From Candidatus Anammoximicrobium sp. (GTDB taxonomy: Bacteria; Planctomycetota; Planctomycetia; Pirellulales; Pirellulaceae), in NCBI GenBank assembly GCA_012515235.1, contig JAAYYU010000011.1:30256-94255 (forward strand): DNA of 64,000 nt. The letters run 5' to 3'. The notes beneath the pieces were generated by a model that was given only the letters and a program-made list of their open reading frames with translations, was not told the origin of the DNA and did no database searches. Below are positions 9,787-17,550 of the stretch, in pieces (position 1 is the first letter of the stretch; every line of letters begins with the position of its first letter). The position numbers were made by a program, and so were the translations under genes.

Positions 9787-9914
9787 CTTCGCCGACTCCT
9801 GTGGGTGACCCGAACTCATCCCGATTCACACCCGCCTCGTGGGCTTCCGACATGGCAGCCGCTCCGATCCGCGAGTTCCGGAACCGGCCCGCAGTCCGGA
9901 GACTCGAACCGGCG

Positions 9915-12026
9915 CTACGCCACCTGGTCCGCCGCGTCGTCTTCTCGGGGCGGCGAGGTGTTCCGACTGGCTGCGCCGGTCAACAACTCGCCCCCATCCC
10001 CCGCCGGTTGGTCCACGATCAGCACGTTGTCCCCAAAACTGTCCTCGTCGACCACCTTGCCGCGGTCGTCCAGACGCACGTCGGCTTCGGACGTCTTGCG
10101 TTTGGCGACTTTCAACAGTTGCTCGAACAACCGGACCCGATCCGTGCCGTTGATCTCGCTCACCGCCGAGGCGACTTCGCCCAGGTAGCGGAGAAAGATC
10201 GAACGCCGCTCGCCTTCCTGTTTCACCCGGTTGCGGCGGCGCAGGTACATGCCCAATTTGCGGCCCACGGCCTGCAGGCCCAGCCGCAACTCGCGCTGGA
10301 TCTCCGGATAACCCGCGATGGCTTCCTTGGATTCGCTGGTGAACGGCACCCAGACGCTGGCGATGTGGACCATCACCGTCACGGGACCGGTCGGCAGGGA
10401 ACCGCGAGACTGGGACAGGCCGTAGGGCCGCCAGTTCATCGCCAGCACCGCTTCGGTCATCGCGCAATCGCGCAGCTTGAACTGCAGCGGCACGCGGTTG
10501 GCGTACCGCAGCAACTGCATCGCCTGGCCTTCGGACAAGTTCACGTTCCGCATTGCTTCGTGCAAGCGTTTGATGTCCGCCGGTTTCAGTTTGCCGGGCG
10601 ATTGCCGCGTGCCGAAGCGGGCCTCCCGCAGAATCCGGTCCGCCGCCTCCCCGCCCAGCCCGTCGAACGTCGTGACGATGAATTGCCGCAGCGTGCGGGC
10701 GTCGCTCTCGTGCAGCAGTTGGGTGAGCACTTCCAGGGAGATCTTTTGCACGTGACTCGTTCCGCCGTAGGCCAAGGCCACTTCGATCTGGAACGGATTG
10801 CCGCGGTACACCGACGGCGGCCGCGTGGCCGCGCAGTAGAATTCGCCGGGCACCACGTGGTGCAGGCCCTTCAGCAGCAGTTCCTCGCCGATGGGCGAGA
10901 TGCAGTCCGTCGCCGGGGCTTTGATCTTCGTCCGCTGGATGGCCCGGAACACCGAATCGGCTTCCTGGCGCCCGATGCGTTTGGGCGAGGCCCGCGTGCC
11001 GACCTTGGCCTCCTCGCAAATCCGCCGCGCGACGGCCGGGCTGACGCGAGAGAAAGAACTCACCAGGAACTGGGACAACGTCGGCGATTTGGTCTCTTTG
11101 AGCATCGTCACCAACCGGCCCAACTCGATCCCGTACGGATGCGGCTTGATCTCCCGCGGCTCCTCCGGCAGGCGGAGCGTGGACCGCGGGTACGTCTTCT
11201 GATTGCCTTCCGGATCGGTGTAGTGCAGCGTGATATGGGGGTTGGCGATCACGGTCTGCTCCAGGTACTCGTCGACGCTTCCCCGGCCGCGCTGGTATTT
11301 CGCCTCCAATTCGATCGTGACCCGCGTGCCGCTCTTGACCGGCTCCGGCGGTTTGTCGCCCTGCGGTTCGTATTCCGCGACCCACTCGATGCCGTGCCGT
11401 TCGATGTACGCCCGGCCGGCCTCGTTCGGCGGGATATCCACGCCCTCGCCCTTGCCGTTGAGGATTTCCGGGAGGTTCTTCTTGGTGTCGATCTGGATTT
11501 CGTAGTAGTGCGCCGGCTTGCGAAGCGAGATTTTGGAGAGGATCTTGATCGGGCTGCCCGTCGTCAGCATCCCGTACATGCCGGCGGCGCTGATGCCGAT
11601 GCCCTGCTGGCCGCGGCTCATCCGCAAGCGGTGGAACTTGGAGCCGTACAGCAACTTGCCGAAGATCAGCGGGATCTGCTTCTTGACGATGCCGGGCCCG
11701 TTGTCCTGGACGCCGATCTTGAAGCGATTGTCGCCCGTCTGTTCGAGGTGTACCCACAATTCCGGCAGGATGCCGGCTTCCTCGCAGGCGTCCAGCGAGT
11801 TGTCCACCGCTTCTTTGACGGCAGTCAACAGCGCTTTGCGCGGGTTGTCGAAGCCCAACAGGTGCCGGTTTTTGGCAAAAAACTCGCTGACCGAAATATC
11901 GCGTTGCTTGGACGCCATCGCCTCCGCCGACGCGCGGCGGCGCTGTTTGCCGTTACCGGATTCGTCGGCAGCAGGCGTTGGGTCGTGGTCGATGTCGTCG
12001 TCAAGCATGGTCAAGGTGGTCGACAA
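9915..12026 (-). CDS. top6B: DNA topoisomerase VI subunit B (bacterial)
   Basis: A 703-residue GHKL ATPase. I chose the TTG at 12026 because GGAG stands eight bases before it; an ATG lies six codons later and a further one at MASKQRDISVSEFF, the usual archaeal-type N-terminus. The ATP-binding Bergerat motifs are all present: KEAVDNSLDACEEAG (near residues 71-85), VQDNGPGI, and the lid SRGQQGIGISAAGMYG. The remaining ~500 residues fit the H2TH and transducer domains plus a C-terminal extension. Subunit B opens and closes the DNA gate made by subunit A (Spo11-like). The A subunit is not in this window, which is odd because the two genes are usually neighbours. Identity is firm. Confidence 0.93.
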   Translation of the reverse strand: MSTTLTMLDDDIDHDPTPAADESGNGKQRRRASAEAMASKQRDISVSEFFAKNRHLLGFDNPRKALLTAVKEAVDNSLDACEEAGILPELWVHLEQTGDNRFKIGVQDNGPGIVKKQIPLIFGKLLYGSKFHRLRMSRGQQGIGISAAGMYGMLTTGSPIKILSKISLRKPAHYYEIQIDTKKNLPEILNGKGEGVDIPPNEAGRAYIERHGIEWVAEYEPQGDKPPEPVKSGTRVTIELEAKYQRGRGSVDEYLEQTVIANPHITLHYTDPEGNQKTYPRSTLRLPEEPREIKPHPYGIELGRLVTMLKETKSPTLSQFLVSSFSRVSPAVARRICEEAKVGTRASPKRIGRQEADSVFRAIQRTKIKAPATDCISPIGEELLLKGLHHVVPGEFYCAATRPPSVYRGNPFQIEVALAYGGTSHVQKISLEVLTQLLHESDARTLRQFIVTTFDGLGGEAADRILREARFGTRQSPGKLKPADIKRLHEAMRNVNLSEGQAMQLLRYANRVPLQFKLRDCAMTEAVLAMNWRPYGLSQSRGSLPTGPVTVMVHIASVWVPFTSESKEAIAGYPEIQRELRLGLQAVGRKLGMYLRRRNRVKQEGERRSIFLRYLGEVASAVSEINGTDRVRLFEQLLKVAKRKTSEADVRLDDRGKVVDEDSFGDNVLIVDQPAGDGGELLTGAASRNTSPPREDDAADQVA

Positions 12027-12163
12027 GGATGGCACTCCTTTACCGGACAGACCGGCGTTGCGCTGACCCCCAACGCCGCACGGCGACGTCGCCCGCGGCT
12101 CTGCGATCCGAGGTCCTGAGGCCAGGGGGGATTCGCCGGATTCTAGCCGCGTGCGTCGAGGCC

Positions 12164-12268
12164 TAACAGCCTGCGAAAAAAGGGGGAAGACGGGGCTCCG
12201 AGCTGCGCCGGAGCACCTCAAGCAAAAACGACCCTTGCGAGGTGCCTGTCCCGTTTTTTCAACAGGCG
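12164..12268 (+). repeat. Dispersed inverted-repeat element, family P2, copy a
   Basis: About 105 bp beginning AACAGCCTGCGAAAAAAGGG and ending CCGTTTTTTCAACAGGC, so the two edges are imperfect inverted repeats. Internal blocks GGCTCCGAGCTGCG and AAAAACGACCCTTGCGAGG recur in the other copies at 31417, 41079, 47509 and 48617. Confidence 0.8.
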
Positions 12269-12341
12269 ACGAAACGTTGGCAAGTTCAGTTACCTCCACG
12301 CCCGACGCAGACGGAGCCTTCGTTCGTCTGTGCAGGCTGTG

Positions 12342-12377
12342 CGGATTATAACGATTGGTCCGGATTATAGCGACTGG
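12342..12377. repeat. Tandem near-identical 17-bp repeat
   Basis: CGGATTATAACGATTGG is followed two bases later by CGGATTATAGCGACTGG, a 19-bp period with two differences. The AT-rich cores resemble -10 elements, but no start point can be fixed. It lies 255 bp before the exported-protein gene. Confidence 0.6.
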
Positions 12378-12632
12378 AAAGCGGTTCTCCCACCCGTTTC
12401 AGCCGGTGAAAACGGACGATTGCGGGTAATTGTTCCAGCCGGCAAACAAAGATTCATCCTCATCCGCAGAAGCGTCCGACTAATGCCGATAGCCCACACG
12501 GGGATCGACTCCGACGGCGGAACGCTCGGAGCACCAGAAACAGCACACCAAACTGCCGGCCGCCAGCCCCCGATCCCTACGCCCGGCCGGGACGATACCG
12601 TTTTCTGCGAACGTGTTCACGAGGAGAAATCC

Positions 12633-13109
12633 ATGACAGGGAGAATAACCCATCGGATTCTGGCGGTCTTGACGGTCGGGCTCGCCTGCGGCGTCGCCAC
12701 CAGCGGTCTACGTGGCCAGGACGAGCTCAGCAACGCTCCCCAGCCGTTGCCCTTGGAAACGGGAGCCGCAGAGTACGGTGCCGCGACGGCCTCCGCCGCA
12801 GACTCCGGTTGTCGACCGTGGGAGTATGGGAATCCCGACCTGTTCTATAACTTTTACGTTCCGAACAACTGCGGCGGCGCTCCGGCCGCCGCGTATCTGG
12901 CCCCACGCCCGGTCCCTCCGCTGGTCGGACATACTTACTACACCTACCAGCCGCTGATGCCCCACGAAATGCTGTATCCCCATTACCGCACCTACCGCCA
13001 GTGGTACGACGACGGTCGCGGATTCACTAGGACCAGGGTCGCCTGGTACTGCAATCCCCTCGTGGCGACGGTCAAAAGCGCCCACCAGGCGCTCCGGATC
13101 GCGAGGTAG
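12633..13109 (+). CDS. Small exported protein of unknown function (planctomycete type)
   Basis: A 158-residue protein; the ATG has GAGGAG six bases upstream. It begins with a signal peptide (HRILAVLTVGLACGVATSG, cut near GLRGQ). The mature part is rich in Tyr, Pro and Trp, with WEYGNPDLFYNFYVPNNCGG and a HTYYTYQPLMPHEMLYPHYR block; two Cys could pair. I recognise no domain. It is followed by a second exported Tyr-rich protein on the same strand, and the two probably form one transcription unit. A surface or envelope role is only a guess. Confidence 0.7.
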   Translation: MTGRITHRILAVLTVGLACGVATSGLRGQDELSNAPQPLPLETGAAEYGAATASAADSGCRPWEYGNPDLFYNFYVPNNCGGAPAAAYLAPRPVPPLVGHTYYTYQPLMPHEMLYPHYRTYRQWYDDGRGFTRTRVAWYCNPLVATVKSAHQALRIAR

Positions 13110-13226
13110 ACGCAGGCTCCGAAGCCGGATCCAAAAAGCCCGCCGCTGTCGCCAGAATCCACCCAGCCGGGCTTTGGGCGACCGCCCGCTGCCTTGATCC
13201 CTCCCACGTTATCCAGGAACCCACCC

Positions 13227-13823
13227 ATGAAGACCCTACCACGAGCCGCCTTGCTGGCGGCAACCTTCATCATCACGGCGATCACGTCGAACGCGTTCTG
13301 CCAAAACGGACTTCAAACCCTGGAAGCTCCGCCGGCCAATCTGCAAGCTGTCTCCGAGTGGGCTGGCGATGCCTCTGAGGGCGCCTGCGGCGATTGCCAA
13401 TCCTGTTCCAACGGCTGCAATACCTGCTACAGCGGGCCTCAGGGCTGCCTTGCCAACGCGGCCGCGGGGCTCAGCAGCATGGCCCACAGCGGCCAACCGC
13501 TGATCGATCCGTGGGCTCGGGCCGATTGGATTGCCGCCCAGCGGGCAGCGACCCAATCGTGGCACGCCGGTTACTACCATACCGCCTGGGGCGCTCCCGT
13601 GGCCCTGGTCGTTCCGCCGACCGCGCGGATGCAAACACGCATGGGATGGGGAGTGTCCCAGACGGCGGTGACGCCGATCTACCAGCAGTTCGAGCGTCCG
13701 TATCCCGGTGGCATGACGGCCCAGGGCGAAACGGCGCCCGGAACCCTGCCGTTGCGGCCGACGCCGCGTTGGCCAAGCCACACCGACCAGTTCGGCGTGT
13801 ACTACGTCCGCGGGCCTTGGTAG
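13227..13823 (+). CDS. Small exported protein with a Cys cluster
   Basis: A 198-residue protein. The ATG at 13227 has AGGA eight bases upstream. The signal peptide (RAALLAATFIITAITSNAFC) probably ends at NAFCQ. Near residues 60-78 there is a dense cysteine cluster, CGDCQSCSNGCNTCYSG, which could bind metal or form disulfides. The rest contains AGYYHTAWGAPVALVVPP and ends in FGVYYVRGPW. Function unknown. The gene follows a similar exported Tyr-rich protein after ~117 bp and ends just before a strong terminator hairpin. Confidence 0.7.
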   Translation: MKTLPRAALLAATFIITAITSNAFCQNGLQTLEAPPANLQAVSEWAGDASEGACGDCQSCSNGCNTCYSGPQGCLANAAAGLSSMAHSGQPLIDPWARADWIAAQRAATQSWHAGYYHTAWGAPVALVVPPTARMQTRMGWGVSQTAVTPIYQQFERPYPGGMTAQGETAPGTLPLRPTPRWPSHTDQFGVYYVRGPW

Positions 13824-13921
13824 GCCAGCATCCCAGCCGATTGTCCGCTCGGCGGCCACGCGAGTCGCTTCCCCGGACACGAAACAGGGCCGCCGGGACA
13901 AGCCCGGACCTGATCGGCCAG

Positions 13922-13951
13922 AAGCCCGGCTTGTTTGAGAAAGCCGGGCTT
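13922..13951. terminator. Bidirectional terminator between convergent genes
   Basis: An 11-bp perfect stem (AAGCCCGGCTT / AAGCCGGGCTT) with an eight-base loop lies between the end of the exported protein at 13823 and the end of the response regulator at 13962. The T content after the stem is modest (GCTCTGTTGGTT). Confidence 0.7.
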
Positions 13952-13961
13952 GCTCTGTTGG

Positions 13962-14372
13962 TTAAGCGAGCAATCGAGCAACGCTGTCCAGCAGGCGATC
14001 CATCGGAAACGGCTTGCGAATGTAGTCATCCACTCCAAGCATCTCGGCATAGGCCTTGTGGCGGCTGCCTTCGTTGGCGGTGACCATGATGATCCGCATC
14101 GGGACCGGACGCGTCCGCCGCAGACGCTCGAGCACCAGGAATCCGCTGCGTTTGGGCATCATCATGTCCAGGATGACCAGGTCGGGATCCTCGCGCTCGG
14201 CCATCGCCAATCCCTGGTTTCCGTCGCGAGCGACGATGATCTCGTAGCCCTTGGCTTCCAGAGCATACCGCATCGCCTCGATGATCTCCGCGTCATCGTC
14301 CACCAACAGAATCCGCTTCGATCCCTTCTGCCGTTCCGACTTCTTGTTTTCCTGGGTGACGTGTTCCGCCAT
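13962..14372 (-). CDS. Receiver-only response regulator
   Basis: A 136-residue CheY-like protein with no output domain. After a charged ~18-residue leader the receiver fold begins with RILLVDDDAEII; the acidic triad is D25-D27 and the phospho-acceptor is D69 in VILDMMMPKRSG. The switch Thr is in IIMVTANEGS and the conserved Lys in YIRKPFPM. It probably signals by protein contact, not by DNA binding. No histidine kinase is nearby. The ATG at 14372 has GGAGG upstream at a slightly long distance. A longer frame exists, but it begins in repeat DNA. Confidence 0.85.
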   Translation of the reverse strand: MAEHVTQENKKSERQKGSKRILLVDDDAEIIEAMRYALEAKGYEIIVARDGNQGLAMAEREDPDLVILDMMMPKRSGFLVLERLRRTRPVPMRIIMVTANEGSRHKAYAEMLGVDDYIRKPFPMDRLLDSVARLLA

Positions 14373-14528
14373 TATCCTGCAATCCTCCGCTAGTTGCCAC
14401 GAGATGTCGTCAACAGGTGCGATTTCCACTTCTATTCTAACGCAAACCGGCGTGGACGGAATATCCCGCAGTAAACTGGGACGGCGAACCGCCCCGCAGT
14501 CCCCCGCAATCGACAACGCCGCGGCTTC

Positions 14529-14580
14529 CTCGTAGAGCGGACTTCAGTCCGCTTGGGCGGAATGAACTCCGCCCTACGAG
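14529..14580. repeat. Palindromic element, family P4
   Basis: CTCGTAGAGCGGA and TCCGCCCTACGAG form a 13-bp inverted repeat with one mismatch. Inside lies a second palindrome, GCGGACTTCAGTCCGC. A degraded relative (GTGGACTTCAGCCTGC then CGTAGGGCG) is near 37494-37519. It stands upstream of the response regulator. Confidence 0.7.
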
Positions 14581-14618
14581 ATCGTTCGCGGACAACTGGC
14601 TGGCGGCAATCGACTGAA

Positions 14619-14717
14619 TGGGGTCAGGCTTACAGAATTCAATTTTGGCCGAGCAGGATCGTACCATCTGGCTGACGCCACGATCGGCCAAAATTGAATT
14701 CTGTAAGCCTGGCCCCA
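14619..14717. repeat. Dispersed palindromic element, family P1, copy A
   Basis: A 99-bp element. The left arm (14619-14652, beginning TGGGGTCAGGCTTACAGA) and the right arm (14684-14717, ending CTGTAAGCCTGGCCCCA) are complementary over 34 bp with one mismatch. The loop is 31 bases. Related copies are at 48433-48530 and 55552-55650. It lies between two minus-strand genes. Confidence 0.92.
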
Positions 14718-14739
14718 ACACCGAAAACCGACGCGGCGT

Positions 14740-15957
14740 TCAATACCGGCCATTGGTGGTGGGCACCCCCGAACGGAACTGCTGCCTGGCTTCCAACAGC
14801 GCTTGGCCGGCTTTGCCGCTGGTTTCGATCATCAGCAGCGCATCGGCGCGGCCGCTGCTGGCCAGCGGCAGCACGGGCAGCGGCAGCCCCAGCGGCCCCA
14901 TGCGTTCTTGCGTCGGCGAGGCGACGACGCCGCAGCCCAGCAGCAGGACCTGGTTGGCTGGCCAGCGGAACCGTTCGTGCAGTCGCCAACTGACGACTTG
15001 CGGCACCTGGACCTGCACGCGTTGAGCGCCGCCAGTGCTCACGGGGATGTCGACATTGACCGGCACCAACTTCTCAATCTGGTCCACGTCGCACTTGATG
15101 ACGGCGTCGATGGTGTTGCCGTCCAGCGACATCAGGGGGCTGATCTGCAGCGAATACCCTTCTTGCATCTGTCCAGTCACGAGTTCATAGCCCGGCCAGA
15201 CGTCCGACCGCATCCGCACCGAGCGGACGAACGTGCGGGGCGTGGTCCGTGTGACGGTGTGCGACTGGCCATTGGGGATCGGCACGCTGGACGCGTTCTG
15301 CTCGCGGTAATCGGTGCGTTTGCGCAGTTGGGCCAGCAGAATGGCCGCGTTTTCTTTGGAGACAATCCAGGCTTCCACGCCCGCCGTCTTCACGTCGATC
15401 GGCTGCAGCAGGGAGACGGCCGTCGTCCGCCAGTTGGGACTGCCAACGCTCACCAGCCGGATGCTGATCGCTTGAGCCTCCGCCTGGCTGCGGACAAACC
15501 GGTCCACGATATCCAGCACCAGACGCTGCATTTCCGGGGTGTGGTAGACGCGCAGGGAGTTCTTGCTTGCGCTGAGGATCCCCAACGGTTCGGAGAACCA
15601 GACGTCGGTCCCGGTTTCACGCAGAATCCAGTCGACCAGCGCCTGCTCCGGCCGCTCCGTGTTGGTGATGCCAGACGTGTAAGGCCGAATGTCGTATTCC
15701 CGCCAGACCTGGCCCTGGTCGTTGGGCAACACGCCGGAGCCCTTGTTGACGAGTGTGACCGGGGTTTGGGCGGCCGAGGCTCCTGAAGCCGTCATCGTCC
15801 GGCCGCCTGCCAGCGGTTCGGCCGACACGCTGCCGCTGCTGTTCTTCCAGCCTGCGCCGTCCGCGTTGGCTCCTGCAATCAGACCGTTCTCTTGCCCCAA
15901 CGCGGCGGCAGCGCAGACCAACACCGCGGTCCAGAATCCGACGAATCGCAGCAACAT
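14740..15957 (-). CDS. Exported secretin-like (PulD N-domain-like) protein
   Basis: A 405-residue protein; the ATG has GGGAGG six bases upstream. It starts with a signal peptide (MLLRFVGFWTAVLVCAAAAL, cut near GQENG). The middle part, with DWILRETGTDVWFSEPLGIL and LRVYHTPEMQRLVLDIVDRF, has the beta-alpha-beta look of secretin N-domains; the C-terminal half (LQISPLMSLDGNTIDAVIKC) resembles the start of a secretin core. It is too short and lacks a clear full pore domain, so it is more likely a periplasmic or outer-membrane relative than a working secretin. No other secretion genes are adjacent. Confidence 0.6.
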   Translation of the reverse strand: MLLRFVGFWTAVLVCAAAALGQENGLIAGANADGAGWKNSSGSVSAEPLAGGRTMTASGASAAQTPVTLVNKGSGVLPNDQGQVWREYDIRPYTSGITNTERPEQALVDWILRETGTDVWFSEPLGILSASKNSLRVYHTPEMQRLVLDIVDRFVRSQAEAQAISIRLVSVGSPNWRTTAVSLLQPIDVKTAGVEAWIVSKENAAILLAQLRKRTDYREQNASSVPIPNGQSHTVTRTTPRTFVRSVRMRSDVWPGYELVTGQMQEGYSLQISPLMSLDGNTIDAVIKCDVDQIEKLVPVNVDIPVSTGGAQRVQVQVPQVVSWRLHERFRWPANQVLLLGCGVVASPTQERMGPLGLPLPVLPLASSGRADALLMIETSGKAGQALLEARQQFRSGVPTTNGRY

Positions 15958-16105
15958 CGCAAGCCTCCCTGCTCAGAATGAAGCCGGCCGCGCGGCAAAG
16001 CGGGCCTGGCCGGGGCGACGCCGAAAGGTGGGCGGAGTATACGTGCGTCAACGCCGGGCGGCAAGGCTGATCGGCGACAGGGGAGCGTGGCCGCCGCTAG
16101 CACGC

Positions 16106-16134
16106 TTGATTCGTCCCCGACTACAACCGACAAT
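16106..16134 (+). promoter_or_regulatory. Possible sigma-70 promoter for the SDR gene
   Basis: TTGATT, a 17-base spacer and GACAAT lie 30-60 bases before the ATG at 16165. Each hexamer matches the consensus at four of six positions. This is only a pattern match in a short divergent intergenic region. Confidence 0.3.
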
Positions 16135-16164
16135 CAGGAAAACTGTAGCCAGCGAGGTGCGCTC

Positions 16165-16941
16165 ATGATCGACAGACCGGTGGCCCTGGTGTCGGGCTCG
16201 TCCCGCGGGATTGGACGAGGAATCGCCTTGACTTTGGGACGTAACGGCTATGCAATTGGTGTCAACTATTTCCGCAGTTCGGAAGCCGCGTCGGCCGTTG
16301 TCGCGGAGATCGAAGCTAGCGGAGGACAAGCGATCGCGGTGCGGGGTGACGTGGGACTGGCGGCAGATCGAGTTGGGCTGGTCCAACAGGTCTGGGAGCA
16401 CTTTGGGCGTTTGGACGTGTTGGTCAACAACGCCGGGATCACCTCGCAGGGACGCCGTGATTTGCTGGAAGCGACCGAGGAAAGTTGGGATTTGGTCTTC
16501 GACACGAATCTGAAGGGGCCCTTCTTTTTGGCGCAGCTAGCGGCCAGGCGGATGATCGAAGCGATCGAGGCGGGCCGTATCCCACAGGGCTGGATTATCA
16601 ATGTGTCGTCGATCTCGGCCTATGCGGTCAGCACGAACCGGGCGGATTACTGCATGGCCAAAGCGGCGATGCAGATGATGACTTGGTTGCTCGCCACGCG
16701 ACTGGCCGAACATCGGATTCTGGTTTATGAAGTCTGTCCGGGGGTGATCGAGAGCGACATGACGGCCCCCGTCCGGGAAAAATACGACCAATTGATCTCC
16801 GAAGGGTTGACGCCGATTCGCCGCTGGGGCACGCCCGAAGACGTGGCCCGCGCCGTCCTGGCCTTGACCCGCGACGCATTTCCCTTCAGCACCGGCGACC
16901 GGATCAACGTGGACGGCGGCTTTCACATCCGGCGACTGTGA
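16165..16941 (+). CDS. SDR-family 3-ketoacyl-ACP reductase-like dehydrogenase
   Basis: A 258-residue short-chain dehydrogenase/reductase. The ATG at 16165 follows GAGG at seven bases. SGSSRGIGRGIA is the cofactor loop, NNAG the structural motif, SSISAYAVST the catalytic Ser region, and YCMAK the catalytic Tyr-x-x-x-Lys. The end, GDRINVDGGFHIRRL, is typical of FabG-like enzymes. It reduces a keto group (or the reverse) with NAD(P)H. FabG itself is possible, but sugar or alcohol dehydrogenases share this pattern, and no fatty-acid genes stand beside it. It is followed by the type VII-like locus, with no evident functional link. Confidence 0.85.
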   Translation: MIDRPVALVSGSSRGIGRGIALTLGRNGYAIGVNYFRSSEAASAVVAEIEASGGQAIAVRGDVGLAADRVGLVQQVWEHFGRLDVLVNNAGITSQGRRDLLEATEESWDLVFDTNLKGPFFLAQLAARRMIEAIEAGRIPQGWIINVSSISAYAVSTNRADYCMAKAAMQMMTWLLATRLAEHRILVYEVCPGVIESDMTAPVREKYDQLISEGLTPIRRWGTPEDVARAVLALTRDAFPFSTGDRINVDGGFHIRRL

Positions 16942-17094
16942 GCGCCGACTGCGAAAAGAACGCTCCGTGCCGCGGAGTCCAGAGACGCGGCTTTGGGACA
17001 GTGTTGGGCTTCTTCTGCCGCATCGCTACGGCGCAAGTTCCCTTTACCGGCCCCGCTGCGAGAAACTATAGTTGCGGATAGGGAGGATGTTGCC

Positions 17095-17364
17095 ATGCCG
17101 CAAGCGATTGTGGATCCAGAGGAATTGAGGGATTTTGCCCGGAATCTGAAGAAGTTCAACAACGATCTGCGCGAACACAGCCGTTCGCTGGCGAACCAGT
17201 TGGCCGCCTTGAGCACCACGTGGCGGGATCAAGAGCACAAGAAATTCAGCCTGCAGTTCGAAGAAGGCATGAAGATGATCGCCCGTTTCCTCGAAAACAA
17301 TGAACGCCACGTGCCGTACCTGCTGCGAAAGGCGGAGCATATTGACGAGTACTTGAAGTCGTAG
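17095..17364 (+). CDS. WXG100-like small helical protein
   Basis: An 89-residue protein starting at an ATG with GGGAGG eight bases upstream. It is predicted all-helical: two long helices around a central turn, as in ESAT-6/WXG100 proteins, and the length fits the ~100-residue family. At the turn it has TTWRDQEHKKF, i.e. W-R-D in place of the usual W-x-G. WXG100 proteins are substrates or structural parts of type VII secretion. The genes that follow (coiled-coil protein, another small helical protein, FtsK-type ATPase) support this. The variant motif makes the assignment probable, not certain. Confidence 0.75.
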   Translation: MPQAIVDPEELRDFARNLKKFNNDLREHSRSLANQLAALSTTWRDQEHKKFSLQFEEGMKMIARFLENNERHVPYLLRKAEHIDEYLKS

Positions 17365-17495
17365 CTGCCTTGCCGACGAGCGGTCGCCGGTGATCAGCGA
17401 TCGGGAGTCCGGGGCCAACGGCTGTCAGAAACCGTAACGCGCCCCCCCTTGACTGACGCATCGCCCCCAACCCCGCACGAAGCCTGGCCACGGTT

Positions 17496-17550
17496 CACTG
17501 ACCACTGACCACTGACCACTGACCACTGACACTGACACTGACCACCGACA
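17496..17550 (+). repeat. Heptamer tract CACTGAC directly before and into a start codon
   Basis: Five perfect CACTGAC heptamers (17496-17530), two ACTGAC hexamers and one CACCGAC unit run up to the ATG at 17551. The next bases of the gene (ATGACCACT) are again in register with the repeat. No Shine-Dalgarno sequence is visible, so the repeat itself occupies the ribosome-binding site. A similar tract precedes the permease gene at 44832. Confidence 0.9.

Larger units (their letters stand above)
12027..12632. other. Gene-free region of ~600 bp with repeats
   Basis: No convincing gene. It holds one full copy of the ~100-bp inverted-repeat family (12164-12268) and a tandem 17/19-bp direct repeat (12342-12377). 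The last 100 bases should contain the promoter for the exported protein at 12633, but I see no clear sigma-70 motif. Confidence 0.7.

Noticed and set aside
9159..12119. A 986-codon plus-strand frame across the lipoprotein and topoisomerase genes
   Set aside because: It is antisense to two genes with clear catalytic motifs and is rich in Arg/Pro/Gly, as expected of a shadow frame.
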